This document shows, piece after piece, positions 35,701-43,819 of a stretch of DNA of 64,000 bases. Position numbers and translations under genes: made by a program. This DNA is from Arthrobacter sp. ES3-54 (GTDB lineage: Bacteria > Actinomycetota > Actinomycetes > Actinomycetales > Micrococcaceae), in NCBI RefSeq assembly GCF_029504395.1, contig NZ_JAQFIF010000003.1, positions 1 to 64,000 on the forward strand. The letters are read 5' to 3'. The notes beneath the pieces were generated by a model that was not told where the DNA came from, searched no databases, and saw nothing but the letters and a program-made list of their open reading frames with translations. Each line of letters begins with the position of its first letter. The first letter of the stretch is position 1.

Positions 35701-37555
35701 CCGACTGGTGGCGGCTTTCGATCACCGGCACATCTTCCTTGACCCGGCGCCGGAGGCGGGGGCCTCCTTTGAGGAACGGCAGCGGCTCTTTACGCTCCCC
35801 CGCTCATCCTGGGCGGACTACGATCCAGCGCTGATCAGCAAGGGCGGTGGTGTCCACTCCCGCCGGGCCAAGTCCATCAGCATCACGGAACAGGTCAGGA
35901 GCTCTCTCGGCCTGGAACCGGGCACGGTGTCGCTGCCACCCCACGCATTGCTTCAGGCCATCCTCCGGGCGCCCGTGGACCTTCTGTACAACGGCGGCAT
36001 CGGAACGTACGTCAAGGCCTCGTCGGAGGCCAACGCGGAGGTTAGCGACAAGGCCAACGACCCTGTCAGGGTCAACGGCAATGAGGTGCGGGCGAAGATC
36101 ATCGCCGAGGGCGGGAACCTGGGAATCACTCAGCTCGGGCGGATTGAGGCTGCCCTGTCCGGCGTCCTGCTCAATACCGATGCGATCGACAACTCAGCGG
36201 GCGTGGACTGCTCGGACCATGAGGTAAACATCAAGATCTTCGTGGACCGGATGATCGCGGCGGGAAAGATGCCGTCGCCGGAACGCACGGGCTTCCTGCA
36301 TTCACTCACGGACGAGGTGGCCCGTCTTGTCCTGGCCAATAACGCGGACCAGAATGTCCTGCTCTTAAACGACCGGCACCTCGTGCGGGAGTGGAGCCCG
36401 GGCTTCGAACGAACCATGGACTGGCTCGAGAACGCCACCGACCTTGACCGCAGGCTGGAGGGCCTGCCAAGCAACGAACAACTCCGGGAACGGCTGCGGT
36501 CCGGTGAGGGCCTGACCGCGCCGGAACTGTCGGTGCTTGCCGCCTACGCCAAGATCGAACTTGCAGAGGAGCTCAACTCCAGCGACCTTGCCGACGACCC
36601 GTGGTTCCGGCGCGTCCTCCGCGGCTATTTCCCGCGCCAGCTGTCCGAGCGCTTTGAAGCAGAGCTGGAGGCCCATCCGCTGCGCCGCCAGATTGTGTGC
36701 ACAGTGGTGGCCAACGACATGATCAACCTCGGGGGAATCACGTTCGCTTTCCGCGCCATAGAGGAAACCGCTGCAACGGCCGCCGGCTTAGCCAGGGCCT
36801 TTGTCGTGGCGCGGGAAGCCTACGACCTGCCGTGGATCGTCAACCGGCTGGCCGCACTCCCCGCCGGATATCCCAACGAACACGTTGCCGAAGCGACCCT
36901 GCACATGCGCAGGGTCCTCGACCGAGCCACGCGATGGTACGTGACGCACGACCATCGCGACCAGCCGGTGGACGCGGCCTTGGGCAGGATCCAGCCCACA
37001 ATGGAATTGCTGAGGACCCACACAGTGGACTACCTCCGCGGCTCCGACCTGGACCGCGTGCAAGAGAGGCTAGCGCACTGGGACGCCGTGGGGATGCCCC
37101 GTGAAGTGGGCCTGCGCGCCTCGGATCTGTTGGAGAGTTTCGGGCTGCTGGACATCTCCGTGATCTCCGAACAGGTGCGCGAACCGATCGCCACCATCGC
37201 CGACGTGTACTACGCGGTGTTTCAGCGAATCGGCGCCGCGAACCTGTTGCTCAGCATCACCGACCTGCCGCGGCGCAGCCGCTGGGACGCCCTCGCGCGG
37301 GCCGCCCTGCGCGATGATGTGTATTCCGCCGTAGCGGACATGACTGTCTCCGTGATGGAGACCACCGCGGGCCCTACTGCCGCAGACGCCGGCACGTCCG
37401 ATGCCGTGGAGCGCATAGTGGCGTGGGAACGCGGGCACCAGGAGCAGCTGGGTCGGATCAAGGACACCTTCGCGGAAGCGACCAAACCGGGGCAAGTGGA
37501 TATCGCCTCGATCTCCGTGTCGTTGAAACTCCTGCGGACACTGGTGCGCCGCTAG
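32702..37555 (+). CDS. NAD-specific glutamate dehydrogenase, large (180-kDa, L_180) class
   Basis: Oxidises glutamate to 2-oxoglutarate and ammonium with NAD+, the catabolic direction. At 1617 residues it is full length for the class. The N-terminal half (to about 720) is the regulatory ACT-like region. The catalytic core follows, with [23 protein letters not shown], the lysine motif [12 protein letters not shown] (about 838-849), and the nucleotide-binding part [17 protein letters not shown] near residue 980. GGAGG about 11 nt before the ATG supports the start. It stands alone, with no linked regulator. With Ald and BCKDH it points to active amino-acid catabolism. Confidence 0.95.
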   Translation: [1617 protein letters not shown]

Positions 37556-37718
37556 GCTGTGGCCTTCGCCAGGTCCATCCGGAAGCCGAGCCGAAAGCCG
37601 GAACTGCACTGCCACCGATCAATCCACAGTTCTCCCGACGCTTACCGGCAGGAAACACGGCCGAAATGGCTGGCGCCTAGCCTTAGATTGCATAACACTT
37701 CGGCGAATCGAGGCAGTC

Positions 37719-38222
37719 ATGCAGACCAACCCGCGGCTCAACATCCGTCAGGTCACCTGGGCGAACCCCGTCGGCGCGGACCTGAGGGCCGCCCAGCAGG
37801 CAGAACTCGAGGCCCGCTTCGGACGGCCCGACCACGAACCCGGGCCGCCGCCGTCGGAAGCGGACACGGCAGTGTTCCTGGTGGCGCACGACAAAGCCTC
37901 AGGCCAGCCGGTCGGCTGCGGAGGCCTTCGCATGTTGGACGCCCAGACCGCCGAAATCAAGCGCCTCTATGTGCTGCCCTACACCCGCGGCTCAGGGGTG
38001 GCGAGCTCCATCCTTGCGGCCCTCGAAGCCCACGCCCACGCACTGGGGATCACCACCCTGACGGCGGAGGCCGGCTCGGTGCAGACCGACGGCCGGCAGT
38101 TCTACGAGAACTCCGGCTTTGTGTCCGTGCCGAACTTTGGGCCGTATGTCGGCGTGGTCCACTCGTACTGCTACGCGAAGCCGATCGATTCGCACAGCGC
38201 CGCGCACACCGCCATGGCCTGA
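37719..38222 (+). CDS. GNAT-family N-acetyltransferase
   Basis: A 167-residue acetyl-CoA-dependent transferase. The core runs from CGGLRMLDAQTAEIKRLYVLPYTRGSGVASSILAALEAHA (about 66-105), where R-G-S-G-V-A is the acetyl-CoA-binding Q/RxxGxG/A motif. It ends with FYENSGFVSVPNFGPYVG, typical of the family. The acceptor is unknown. GAGG 6 nt before the ATG is a good ribosome site. It is apparently monocistronic. Confidence 0.9.
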   Translation: MQTNPRLNIRQVTWANPVGADLRAAQQAELEARFGRPDHEPGPPPSEADTAVFLVAHDKASGQPVGCGGLRMLDAQTAEIKRLYVLPYTRGSGVASSILAALEAHAHALGITTLTAEAGSVQTDGRQFYENSGFVSVPNFGPYVGVVHSYCYAKPIDSHSAAHTAMA

Positions 38223-38317
38223 GGCGGTGCGGCGCTGCGCCTGCCGCCGGCGGGTGCCGGTGCCAGGACGCTGCGTCACACAACGCCGCCCGTCACGCAG
38301 TCGGCTAACCTCGCACT

Positions 38318-38752
38318 ATGGAATCGGCCGACATCACTTTCCGTACCCGCAAATGGGTGCGGCCCGAGGACCTCAACGCCAACGGCACCCTTTTCGGCGG
38401 GAGCCTGCTGAAGTGGATCGACGAAGAGGCGGCCATTTACGCCATCCTGCAGCTGGGTAACGGCCGGGCCGTCACCAAGTACATCTCCGAAATCAACTTC
38501 GTCAGCTCCGCGGTCCAGGGCGACCTGATCGAAATGGGCCTGACCGCGACCCGCTTCGGCCGGACATCGCTGACCATGCGAGCCGAAGTCCGGAACATGA
38601 TCACGCGCCGGAGCATCCTCACCATTGATGAGATCGTCTTCGTTAACCTGAGCCCGTCCGGGAAGCCCGAGCCGCACGGCTACACCGAAATCACCTATGA
38701 CCGGGACCGGATTCCCACGCACCACCTGACCGAGACCCTGGACCAGGACTAG
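38318..38752 (+). CDS. Acyl-CoA thioesterase, hotdog fold (YciA/BFIT-like)
   Basis: A 144-residue hotdog-fold protein. NANGTLFGGSLLKWIDEEAAIYA (about 21-43) is the catalytic helix region of the YciA/acyl-CoA hydrolase type, and YISEINFVSSAVQGDLIEMG forms the central strand. It hydrolyses acyl-CoA thioesters, probably releasing CoA. The ATG lies 6 nt after TAACCT (38306-38311), a leaderless configuration. Its last 62 bases are antisense to the end of the flavin monooxygenase gene. Confidence 0.88.
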   Translation: MESADITFRTRKWVRPEDLNANGTLFGGSLLKWIDEEAAIYAILQLGNGRAVTKYISEINFVSSAVQGDLIEMGLTATRFGRTSLTMRAEVRNMITRRSILTIDEIVFVNLSPSGKPEPHGYTEITYDRDRIPTHHLTETLDQD

Positions 38753-39791
38753 CCAAGCCCAGCAGCGCGTCCCTTGCAGGCTGGCCGCGTTCGGCCAGGG
38801 CCAGCCGCATCACGGCCGACGACGCCGCCCGCAGCGCCTGCGTGCGCAGGTGGCGCGCCCGGTTATAGGCCGTCAGCGCCTCGTCCACGGGCCGGGTATT
38901 GAGAAGCTCCGCAAGGGTGACGGCATCGACCAGCGCTTCACAGGCCCCTCGGCCAAGATTCGGGGTCATCGCATGGGCGGCATCGCCGACAAGGGCTACC
39001 CGGCGGCGGACGTAGCTGCCAAGCGGCGGCGTCGTCCAGACCCGCTGCACCAGGGATGTCTGCGGCACTGCCGCGGCCAGGACGTCGAGGATCCCCGGTG
39101 AGTAGCCTGCGTAGCGGGCGCGTGTTTCTGCCAGGGCGGCGGCGACATCCAGGCTCCCGGGTCCTACCCCGGAGCGGAACGCCGCGTACCAGTTGGTCCC
39201 GGCGGCCGCGGGACCAATCCCGAAGAGCTGCCCCCGGCCCCAGTATTCGCCCGTGTGCCCGCGCCACAGCCGTCCGGGAACCACGCCACGGACCGCGAGA
39301 TACGGTGTGGGCCGCGCCCCGGACCGGGCGCCCCAGCAGGTGCGGCGGACCGAGCTGTGGACGCCGTCGGCGCCCACCACAAGGCCGGCGGGGCCCGGCC
39401 GGACGACGTCGATGCGGCCGGATGCCCGGCCCACGCTGACCGGGACGGCGGCGTCGAGCAGCCGGATGAGGTCAATCCGGGAAACGCCGATCAGTCCAGT
39501 CGCCTGTGCCGCTGTCCATGGCTTGCCGGAAGCCGCGCGGACACTCATGCCCTCGATCACCGGGCTTGCCTCCCGGACCGCGTCCAGGATTCCCAGGCGG
39601 CCGAGGGCCCGCTGGGCCGCGGGCCACACTGCAAGTGATGTTCCGACGGCCGGGAGTCCGTCGCGTTGCTCGTGGACGGTGACGTCGAACCGTGCGGGGT
39701 CAAGGCGGGCCGCCAGGGCCAGTCCAGCGATACCGCCGCCGATGATGGAAACCGTCTGCCGGCCGGGAACAGGCGGCGCCTGTTCGGTCAC
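38691..39791 (-). CDS. FAD-dependent monooxygenase (PHBH fold)
   Basis: A 366-residue class A flavoprotein. The FAD dinucleotide motif is SIIGGGIAGLALAARL (about 15-30), the DG motif GADGVHSSVRR near residue 140 and the GD motif ALVGDAAHAMTPNLGRGACEA near residue 270. The substrate is unknown; relatives hydroxylate aromatics such as salicylate. It ends with a Gly/Ser-rich tail that overlaps the convergent thioesterase by 62 bp. Its start overlaps the SnoaL-like gene as ATGA, so the two form a two-gene operon and may act on the same molecule. Confidence 0.85.
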   Translation of the reverse strand: MTEQAPPVPGRQTVSIIGGGIAGLALAARLDPARFDVTVHEQRDGLPAVGTSLAVWPAAQRALGRLGILDAVREASPVIEGMSVRAASGKPWTAAQATGLIGVSRIDLIRLLDAAVPVSVGRASGRIDVVRPGPAGLVVGADGVHSSVRRTCWGARSGARPTPYLAVRGVVPGRLWRGHTGEYWGRGQLFGIGPAAAGTNWYAAFRSGVGPGSLDVAAALAETRARYAGYSPGILDVLAAAVPQTSLVQRVWTTPPLGSYVRRRVALVGDAAHAMTPNLGRGACEALVDAVTLAELLNTRPVDEALTAYNRARHLRTQALRAASSAVMRLALAERGQPARDALLGLASPGPGSRSGGAWESGPGHR

Positions 39792-40180
39792 TCCCAGAAA
39801 TCGTCCGCCTTGGCCGTGTCCTCGAAGAATTCCCGCCCTTCGGCGATCTTGCCGCCGCGGACCACAAACGTGATGACGGTGGCCAGGTCAATGGTCTTGC
39901 CGTTTCCCTGGGCCTGGGTTTGTTGGATCCCCACGGTGTATTTTTCCCCGCCGACGACGTCCTGGAGGTTCGCTTGGAAGGAACCCTGGGAACGGGCACC
40001 GAGCTCGCCGAAATAGCTCATGATTGCGTCCCGGCCCTGCTTGGTCCCGGACAGCACGCCGCTTCCGGCCGCGTACCAGACTGCGTCCTCCGCGAACAGG
40101 TCGCTGAGTGTCGCCATATCCCCTGAGTTGAAGGCCTCGTACCCCTTCCGGACCAGTTCAACATTTTCTGCGGTTCCCAT
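39788..40180 (-). CDS. SnoaL-like / NTF2-fold ketosteroid-isomerase-related protein
   Basis: A 130-residue protein of the NTF2 superfamily: NVELVRKGYEAFNSGDMATLSDLFAEDAVWYAAG is the classical SnoaL-like opening and VRGGKIAEGREFFEDTAKADDFW the closing strand. Members catalyse isomerisation, cyclisation or hydroxylation, or bind small ligands. I prefer the ATG at 40180, with GGAGAGG about 9 nt upstream, over one seven codons earlier. It is directly coupled to the monooxygenase. Confidence 0.82.
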   Translation of the reverse strand: MGTAENVELVRKGYEAFNSGDMATLSDLFAEDAVWYAAGSGVLSGTKQGRDAIMSYFGELGARSQGSFQANLQDVVGGEKYTVGIQQTQAQGNGKTIDLATVITFVVRGGKIAEGREFFEDTAKADDFWE

Positions 40181-40295
40181 GATCGTGCACCTCTCCGTCA
40201 TCTGTGTCGGGCCATGCTGGGACGGTTAAAGGCTAGTCCTGGTCCCGCTGCGCGTCGACGGAAATATGTACACAGGCCGGGGCCCCGCCGGAGCC

Positions 40296-41486
40296 TTAGC
40301 TGGCGCCGGGCCAGCCGGTGTAGGCCTCCGCGAGGTAGGCGCGGCCGTGGCGGGAGGACACCACGGAATGAAGCTCGCCGAGCTGGCGGGCTCGGGAGAA
40401 GTCGTCGGCGTCGGCGGGGGTGTGCAGCATGGAGGTCATCCAGTAGGAGAACTGCTGGGCCTTCCACACCCTGTCCAGGGCACGACCGCTGTAGGCGTCC
40501 AGGAGCGCGGTGGAGCCGGTGGCGTAGAAGCTGTCGAAGCCCTCAAACAGGACCTTGACGTCGTTCAGCGCCAGGTTCAGGCCCTTGGCCCCGGTGGGCG
40601 GCACGGTGTGCGCGGCGTCTCCTGCGAGGAACAGGTTGCCGTGCCGCATGGGGGCGTGGACAAAGCTGCGGAATTTCAAGACCGTCTTGTCGATCACCGG
40701 CCCCTCCTTGACCTCGAAGCCGTTGCCGTTGACCCGGCTGCGGAAGGCGTCCCAGATGCGGTCCTCGTCCCAGTTGTTGACGTCCTCGTTGGGGTCGCAC
40801 TGGAAGTACATCCGCTGGACCGTCTCGGTGCGCTGGCTGATCAGGGCGAAACCGTTCTCCGAGTTGGCGTAGATCAGCTCGTCGGAGCTGCGCGGCGCCT
40901 CGGCCAGGATGCCGAACCACGCGAAGGGGTATTCGTGGAAGTACCATTTGCGCTGCGCCTCGGGAATCTGGAGGCGGCAGTGGCTGCGCGAACCGTCCGC
41001 GCCGGCGATGAAGTCGGCCTGGAGTTCGAACTCGACGCCGTCCGCATCCGTGAACCAGACCTTGGGCTTGGCTTCGAGGTCATGGATGGTGGTATCCGTG
41101 ACGGTGTACCGGACGTCCCCGCCGTCGGCCATCCGGCGTGCGGAGAGGTCCAGGAACACGTCCGTCTGCGGGTAGAGCCACACCGATTCCCCGACGAGGT
41201 CCTGGAAGTCGATCCGGTGGCTTTCGCCGTTGAAGCGCAGTTCGATCCCGTCATGGCGGTCGCCGTCGCGCAGCACGCGGTCGGAGACACCGCTGTCGAC
41301 GAGCATGTTGACCGAGCCGTGCTCCAGGATGCCGGCGCGGACCGTCTCGGAAATCTCCTGGTGGCTGCGGAGCTCGAGGACGGTGGATTCGATGCCGGCC
41401 TTGGCCAGCAGGTGGGACAGCATGAGCCCGGCCGGGCCGGCACCCATGATGGCTACCTGCGTGTTGATGATTTTTCGCTGTGCCAT
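40296..41486 (-). CDS. pobA: 4-hydroxybenzoate 3-monooxygenase
   Basis: Hydroxylates 4-hydroxybenzoate to protocatechuate using NAD(P)H and O2, feeding the pca genes at 49415-57187. The 396 residues match the Pseudomonas enzyme (394). FAD motifs are MGAGPAGLMLSHLLAKAG (about 14-31) and LAGDAAHTVPPTGAKGLNLALNDV near residue 290. The tail WMTSMLHTPADADDF is typical. It follows its likely IclR regulator (41579) by 92 bases containing candidate operators, and lies about 9 kb from the pca block. Confidence 0.94.
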   Translation of the reverse strand: MAQRKIINTQVAIMGAGPAGLMLSHLLAKAGIESTVLELRSHQEISETVRAGILEHGSVNMLVDSGVSDRVLRDGDRHDGIELRFNGESHRIDFQDLVGESVWLYPQTDVFLDLSARRMADGGDVRYTVTDTTIHDLEAKPKVWFTDADGVEFELQADFIAGADGSRSHCRLQIPEAQRKWYFHEYPFAWFGILAEAPRSSDELIYANSENGFALISQRTETVQRMYFQCDPNEDVNNWDEDRIWDAFRSRVNGNGFEVKEGPVIDKTVLKFRSFVHAPMRHGNLFLAGDAAHTVPPTGAKGLNLALNDVKVLFEGFDSFYATGSTALLDAYSGRALDRVWKAQQFSYWMTSMLHTPADADDFSRARQLGELHSVVSSRHGRAYLAEAYTGWPGAS

Positions 41487-41570
41487 GTGCGTCTCGCTTC
41501 GTTGCGGGGTCCGGGTCAGGGACCCGGGGCCGTTTTCGTCTTCCGACTAACAGCGTGCTCCCAGGGGCGT

Positions 41571-41603
41571 GATGTGCGTTACATCAATTCCGCTGAATGG
41601 AAT
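41571..41603. promoter_or_regulatory. Two dyads upstream of pobA, candidate IclR site
   Basis: GATGT-N5-ACATC (41571-41585) is followed at once by ATTCC-N7-GGAAT (41587-41603), the second within the last codons of the IclR gene. TTCCGCTGAATGGAA (41588-41602) matches the element upstream of the IclR gene (42368-42382) at 11 of 15 positions. Binding by the adjacent IclR protein is inferred from this sharing. Confidence 0.5.
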
Positions 41604-42358
41604 GAGGGGTTCGGGCGGGACTCACCAAGCCGCCGCCCGATCCCGCGGGCCGCCGTCTGGAGGGCCGGAACGAGCGCCTGGAGGCGCACTTCGCGAAGGG
41701 GAACGACGACGCCGAGGGCCGCCACCGCGCGCTTCTTGCGGTCGAGCACGGGCACGGCGATCCCCCAAGTATCCGGGTCTACGACGCCGGCGAGCTGCGC
41801 GTAGCCCTGGTGGGCGGCCTCGCCGAGGAGGGCACGGAGCTCCTCGGGGACCAGCCGTCCGGTCGGATCGGTGAATCCTTCGAGGTACTCGGCCTGGACG
41901 GCGCACGGCTGGTGGGCCATGAGCACCAGCCCGGCGGACGACACGTGCACGGGCATCCGGCCGGCCACCTGCGCGCGGTTGGCAACCGAACCGCGGCGGG
42001 ACAGCCGCTCCACAAAGAGGGCTTCCCGGCCGTCCAGCACGGCGAGGTTCACGTTTTGGTGGAGCACCTGCTGGATGTCCTCCATAAACGGCAGGGCGGC
42101 CTGGCGGAGCTCAAGCGTGGGGGAACTGCGGTTGGCGAGCTCCCAGAGTCGCAGGCCCAGGCTGACGGAGCCGCCGGGACCGACCTCAAGCAGGCCGTGC
42201 CCGGCCAGCTGCCGGACCAGCCTGTGCGCGGTGGTCAGCGGCAGCTCCGCCCGCGCCGCCAGCTCCGAGAGCTGCAGTACCGTGACACCCTCCGGGAAGG
42301 CGGCAATCAGACGCAGGATCCGGTCCACCACCGAATCGCCGGAGTTCGAATTGGCCAC
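41579..42358 (-). CDS. IclR-family transcriptional regulator, PobR-like
   Basis: A 259-residue regulator with an N-terminal winged HTH (LQLSELAARAELPLTTAHRLVRQL, about 28-51) and the IclR ligand domain (about 85-250). Its place between pobA and the divergent aromatic-acid transporter suggests it controls both in response to 4-hydroxybenzoate or protocatechuate. The start is GTG with AAGGTGG upstream. A perfect dyad CCATT-G-AATGG lies 12 bases before the start, and a related site lies inside its own 3' end, upstream of pobA. The effector is inferred. Confidence 0.85.
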   Translation of the reverse strand: MANSNSGDSVVDRILRLIAAFPEGVTVLQLSELAARAELPLTTAHRLVRQLAGHGLLEVGPGGSVSLGLRLWELANRSSPTLELRQAALPFMEDIQQVLHQNVNLAVLDGREALFVERLSRRGSVANRAQVAGRMPVHVSSAGLVLMAHQPCAVQAEYLEGFTDPTGRLVPEELRALLGEAAHQGYAQLAGVVDPDTWGIAVPVLDRKKRAVAALGVVVPLREVRLQALVPALQTAARGIGRRLGESRPNPSFHSAELM

Positions 42359-42367
42359 ATTCCACCT

Positions 42368-42382
42368 TCCATTGAATGGTTT
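42368..42382. promoter_or_regulatory. Candidate IclR operator between regulator and transporter
   Basis: TTCCATTGAATGGTT contains the perfect dyad CCATT-G-AATGG (42370-42380), just upstream of the IclR ribosome site and in the divergent promoter region of the transporter at 42491. It resembles the TTCCAT/ATGGAA half-sites typical of IclR-family operators and the element upstream of pobA. Confidence 0.55.
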
Positions 42383-42490
42383 TTAGTGTCTCACGCAACA
42401 CCCTCGAGTGATAGAACTCTCACAATAGGAAGAGTCCGGCCACCACGGCCGGGCGCACGGAATCACGTAGATACTAGCGCTGAGGTAACA

Positions 42491-43819
42491 ATGTCAATGT
42501 CGTCATTGGGTAACAAATCACGGTGGCCCGTGTGGCTCTGCTGGCTGGCCATGGTGCTGGACGGCTTTGACCTGGTGGTGCTCGGCACGGTCATTCCCAC
42601 CCTCATCAAGTCGCAGGAACTTGGCTTCGACGCAGTCGGGGCGACGTTCGCGGCGACCATCTCCCTGGTGGGCGTGGGACTCGGCGCTCTCTTCATCGCC
42701 CCGCTCTCGGACCGCCTCGGCCGGCGGAACCTGCTGGTGGCCTGCGTGACGTGGTTCTCCATCTTTACGATCGCCGTCGTCTTCGCACCCAACGTGGCCT
42801 GGTTCAGCACGTTCCGCCTGCTCGCCGGCCTCGGCCTGGGCGCCTGCCTGCCCGCCGCGCTGGCCTACATGAACGACTACGCGCCGGCCGGGACGGCCGG
42901 AAAGTCCACCACCCGGACCATGACCGGTTACCACGTCGGCGCCGTGGCCACGGCGTTCCTGGCCCTCATGGTGATTCCCAGCTGGCGGACCATGTTCGTG
43001 GTGGGCGGCCTGGCCGGGCTTGTCCTGGTCCCTTTCCTGTGGTTCAAGCTCCCGGAAACCCTCCCGCCGGTCATCCACATCCACGCAACCGCAAAGTCCC
43101 CGGCGGGCATCTCTCCGGCCGCCGCCTCCCCGGCCGGCAGTCCAGTCCGCGCGGAGACGGCGCCGGCCGCAGCCCCGGCTCCGGCAGCGGAGGAACGCGC
43201 CAGCTTCCGGGATCTGGGCCGGAAGCCCTACCCGCTGATCGCAGCCGGCATTGCCGTGGCGTCCTTCATGGGGCTGCTGCTGGTTTACGGCCTGAACACC
43301 TGGCTGCCGCAGCTCATGGCCTCCGCCGGCTACAGCCTGAACGCCGGCCTCGCCCTTCTCCTGGTCCTGAACGTGGGCGCTGTTGTGGGTCTCCTGATCG
43401 CCGGGGTCCTGGCGGACCGGCACGGCACCAAGAGGATCGTCCTTCTCTGGTTCGGCCTCTCCGCCGTGTTCCTCGCCGCACTCAGCATCCAGATCCAGAA
43501 CGAAGTCGTGCTCTACGCCGCCGTCTTTGTCACCGGCGTGTTCGTCTTCAGCTCCCAGGTCCTGGTCTACGCCTGGGTCAGCCAGCTCTTTCCGGTCCGG
43601 CTCCGCGGCACCGCCCTGGGCTTCGCCGCCGGTGTGGGCCGGCTAGGAGCCATTTTGGGCCCGGCCGTCACCGGCGCCCTGGTCGCGGCCGGCATTGCCT
43701 ATCCGTGGGGCTTCTACGTTTTCGCCGCCGCCGCAGTCCTGGCGGTCCTCGCCCTCGCCTTCGTCCCGCAGACCGTCGCGGCGACGTCCCGCACCGGCGC
43801 CAGCGTCGGGCACTCCTAG
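42491..43819 (+). CDS. pcaK: Aromatic-acid:H+ symporter (AAHS family MFS), PcaK/BenK-like
   Basis: A 442-residue MFS permease with 12 membrane segments. The DGFDLVVLGTVIPTL motif in TM1 is the aspartate signature of the AAHS family, and the loop 2-3 motif is PLSDRLGRRNLLVA (about 75-88). The central loop (about 200-235) is Ala/Pro-rich and long. It imports 4-hydroxybenzoate or protocatechuate, matching neighbours pobA and IclR. I take the ATG at 42491, with GAGG 5 nt upstream; a longer frame crosses the divergent IclR gene. It converges on the FUSC gene with a 4-bp overlap. Confidence 0.88.
   Translation: MSMSSLGNKSRWPVWLCWLAMVLDGFDLVVLGTVIPTLIKSQELGFDAVGATFAATISLVGVGLGALFIAPLSDRLGRRNLLVACVTWFSIFTIAVVFAPNVAWFSTFRLLAGLGLGACLPAALAYMNDYAPAGTAGKSTTRTMTGYHVGAVATAFLALMVIPSWRTMFVVGGLAGLVLVPFLWFKLPETLPPVIHIHATAKSPAGISPAAASPAGSPVRAETAPAAAPAPAAEERASFRDLGRKPYPLIAAGIAVASFMGLLLVYGLNTWLPQLMASAGYSLNAGLALLLVLNVGAVVGLLIAGVLADRHGTKRIVLLWFGLSAVFLAALSIQIQNEVVLYAAVFVTGVFVFSSQVLVYAWVSQLFPVRLRGTALGFAAGVGRLGAILGPAVTGALVAAGIAYPWGFYVFAAAAVLAVLALAFVPQTVAATSRTGASVGHS

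Noticed and set aside
42491-43819. 669-codon version of the aromatic-acid transporter starting at 41810
   Set aside because: The extra 227 codons run antisense through the IclR gene. The AAHS signature begins right after the ATG at 42491.
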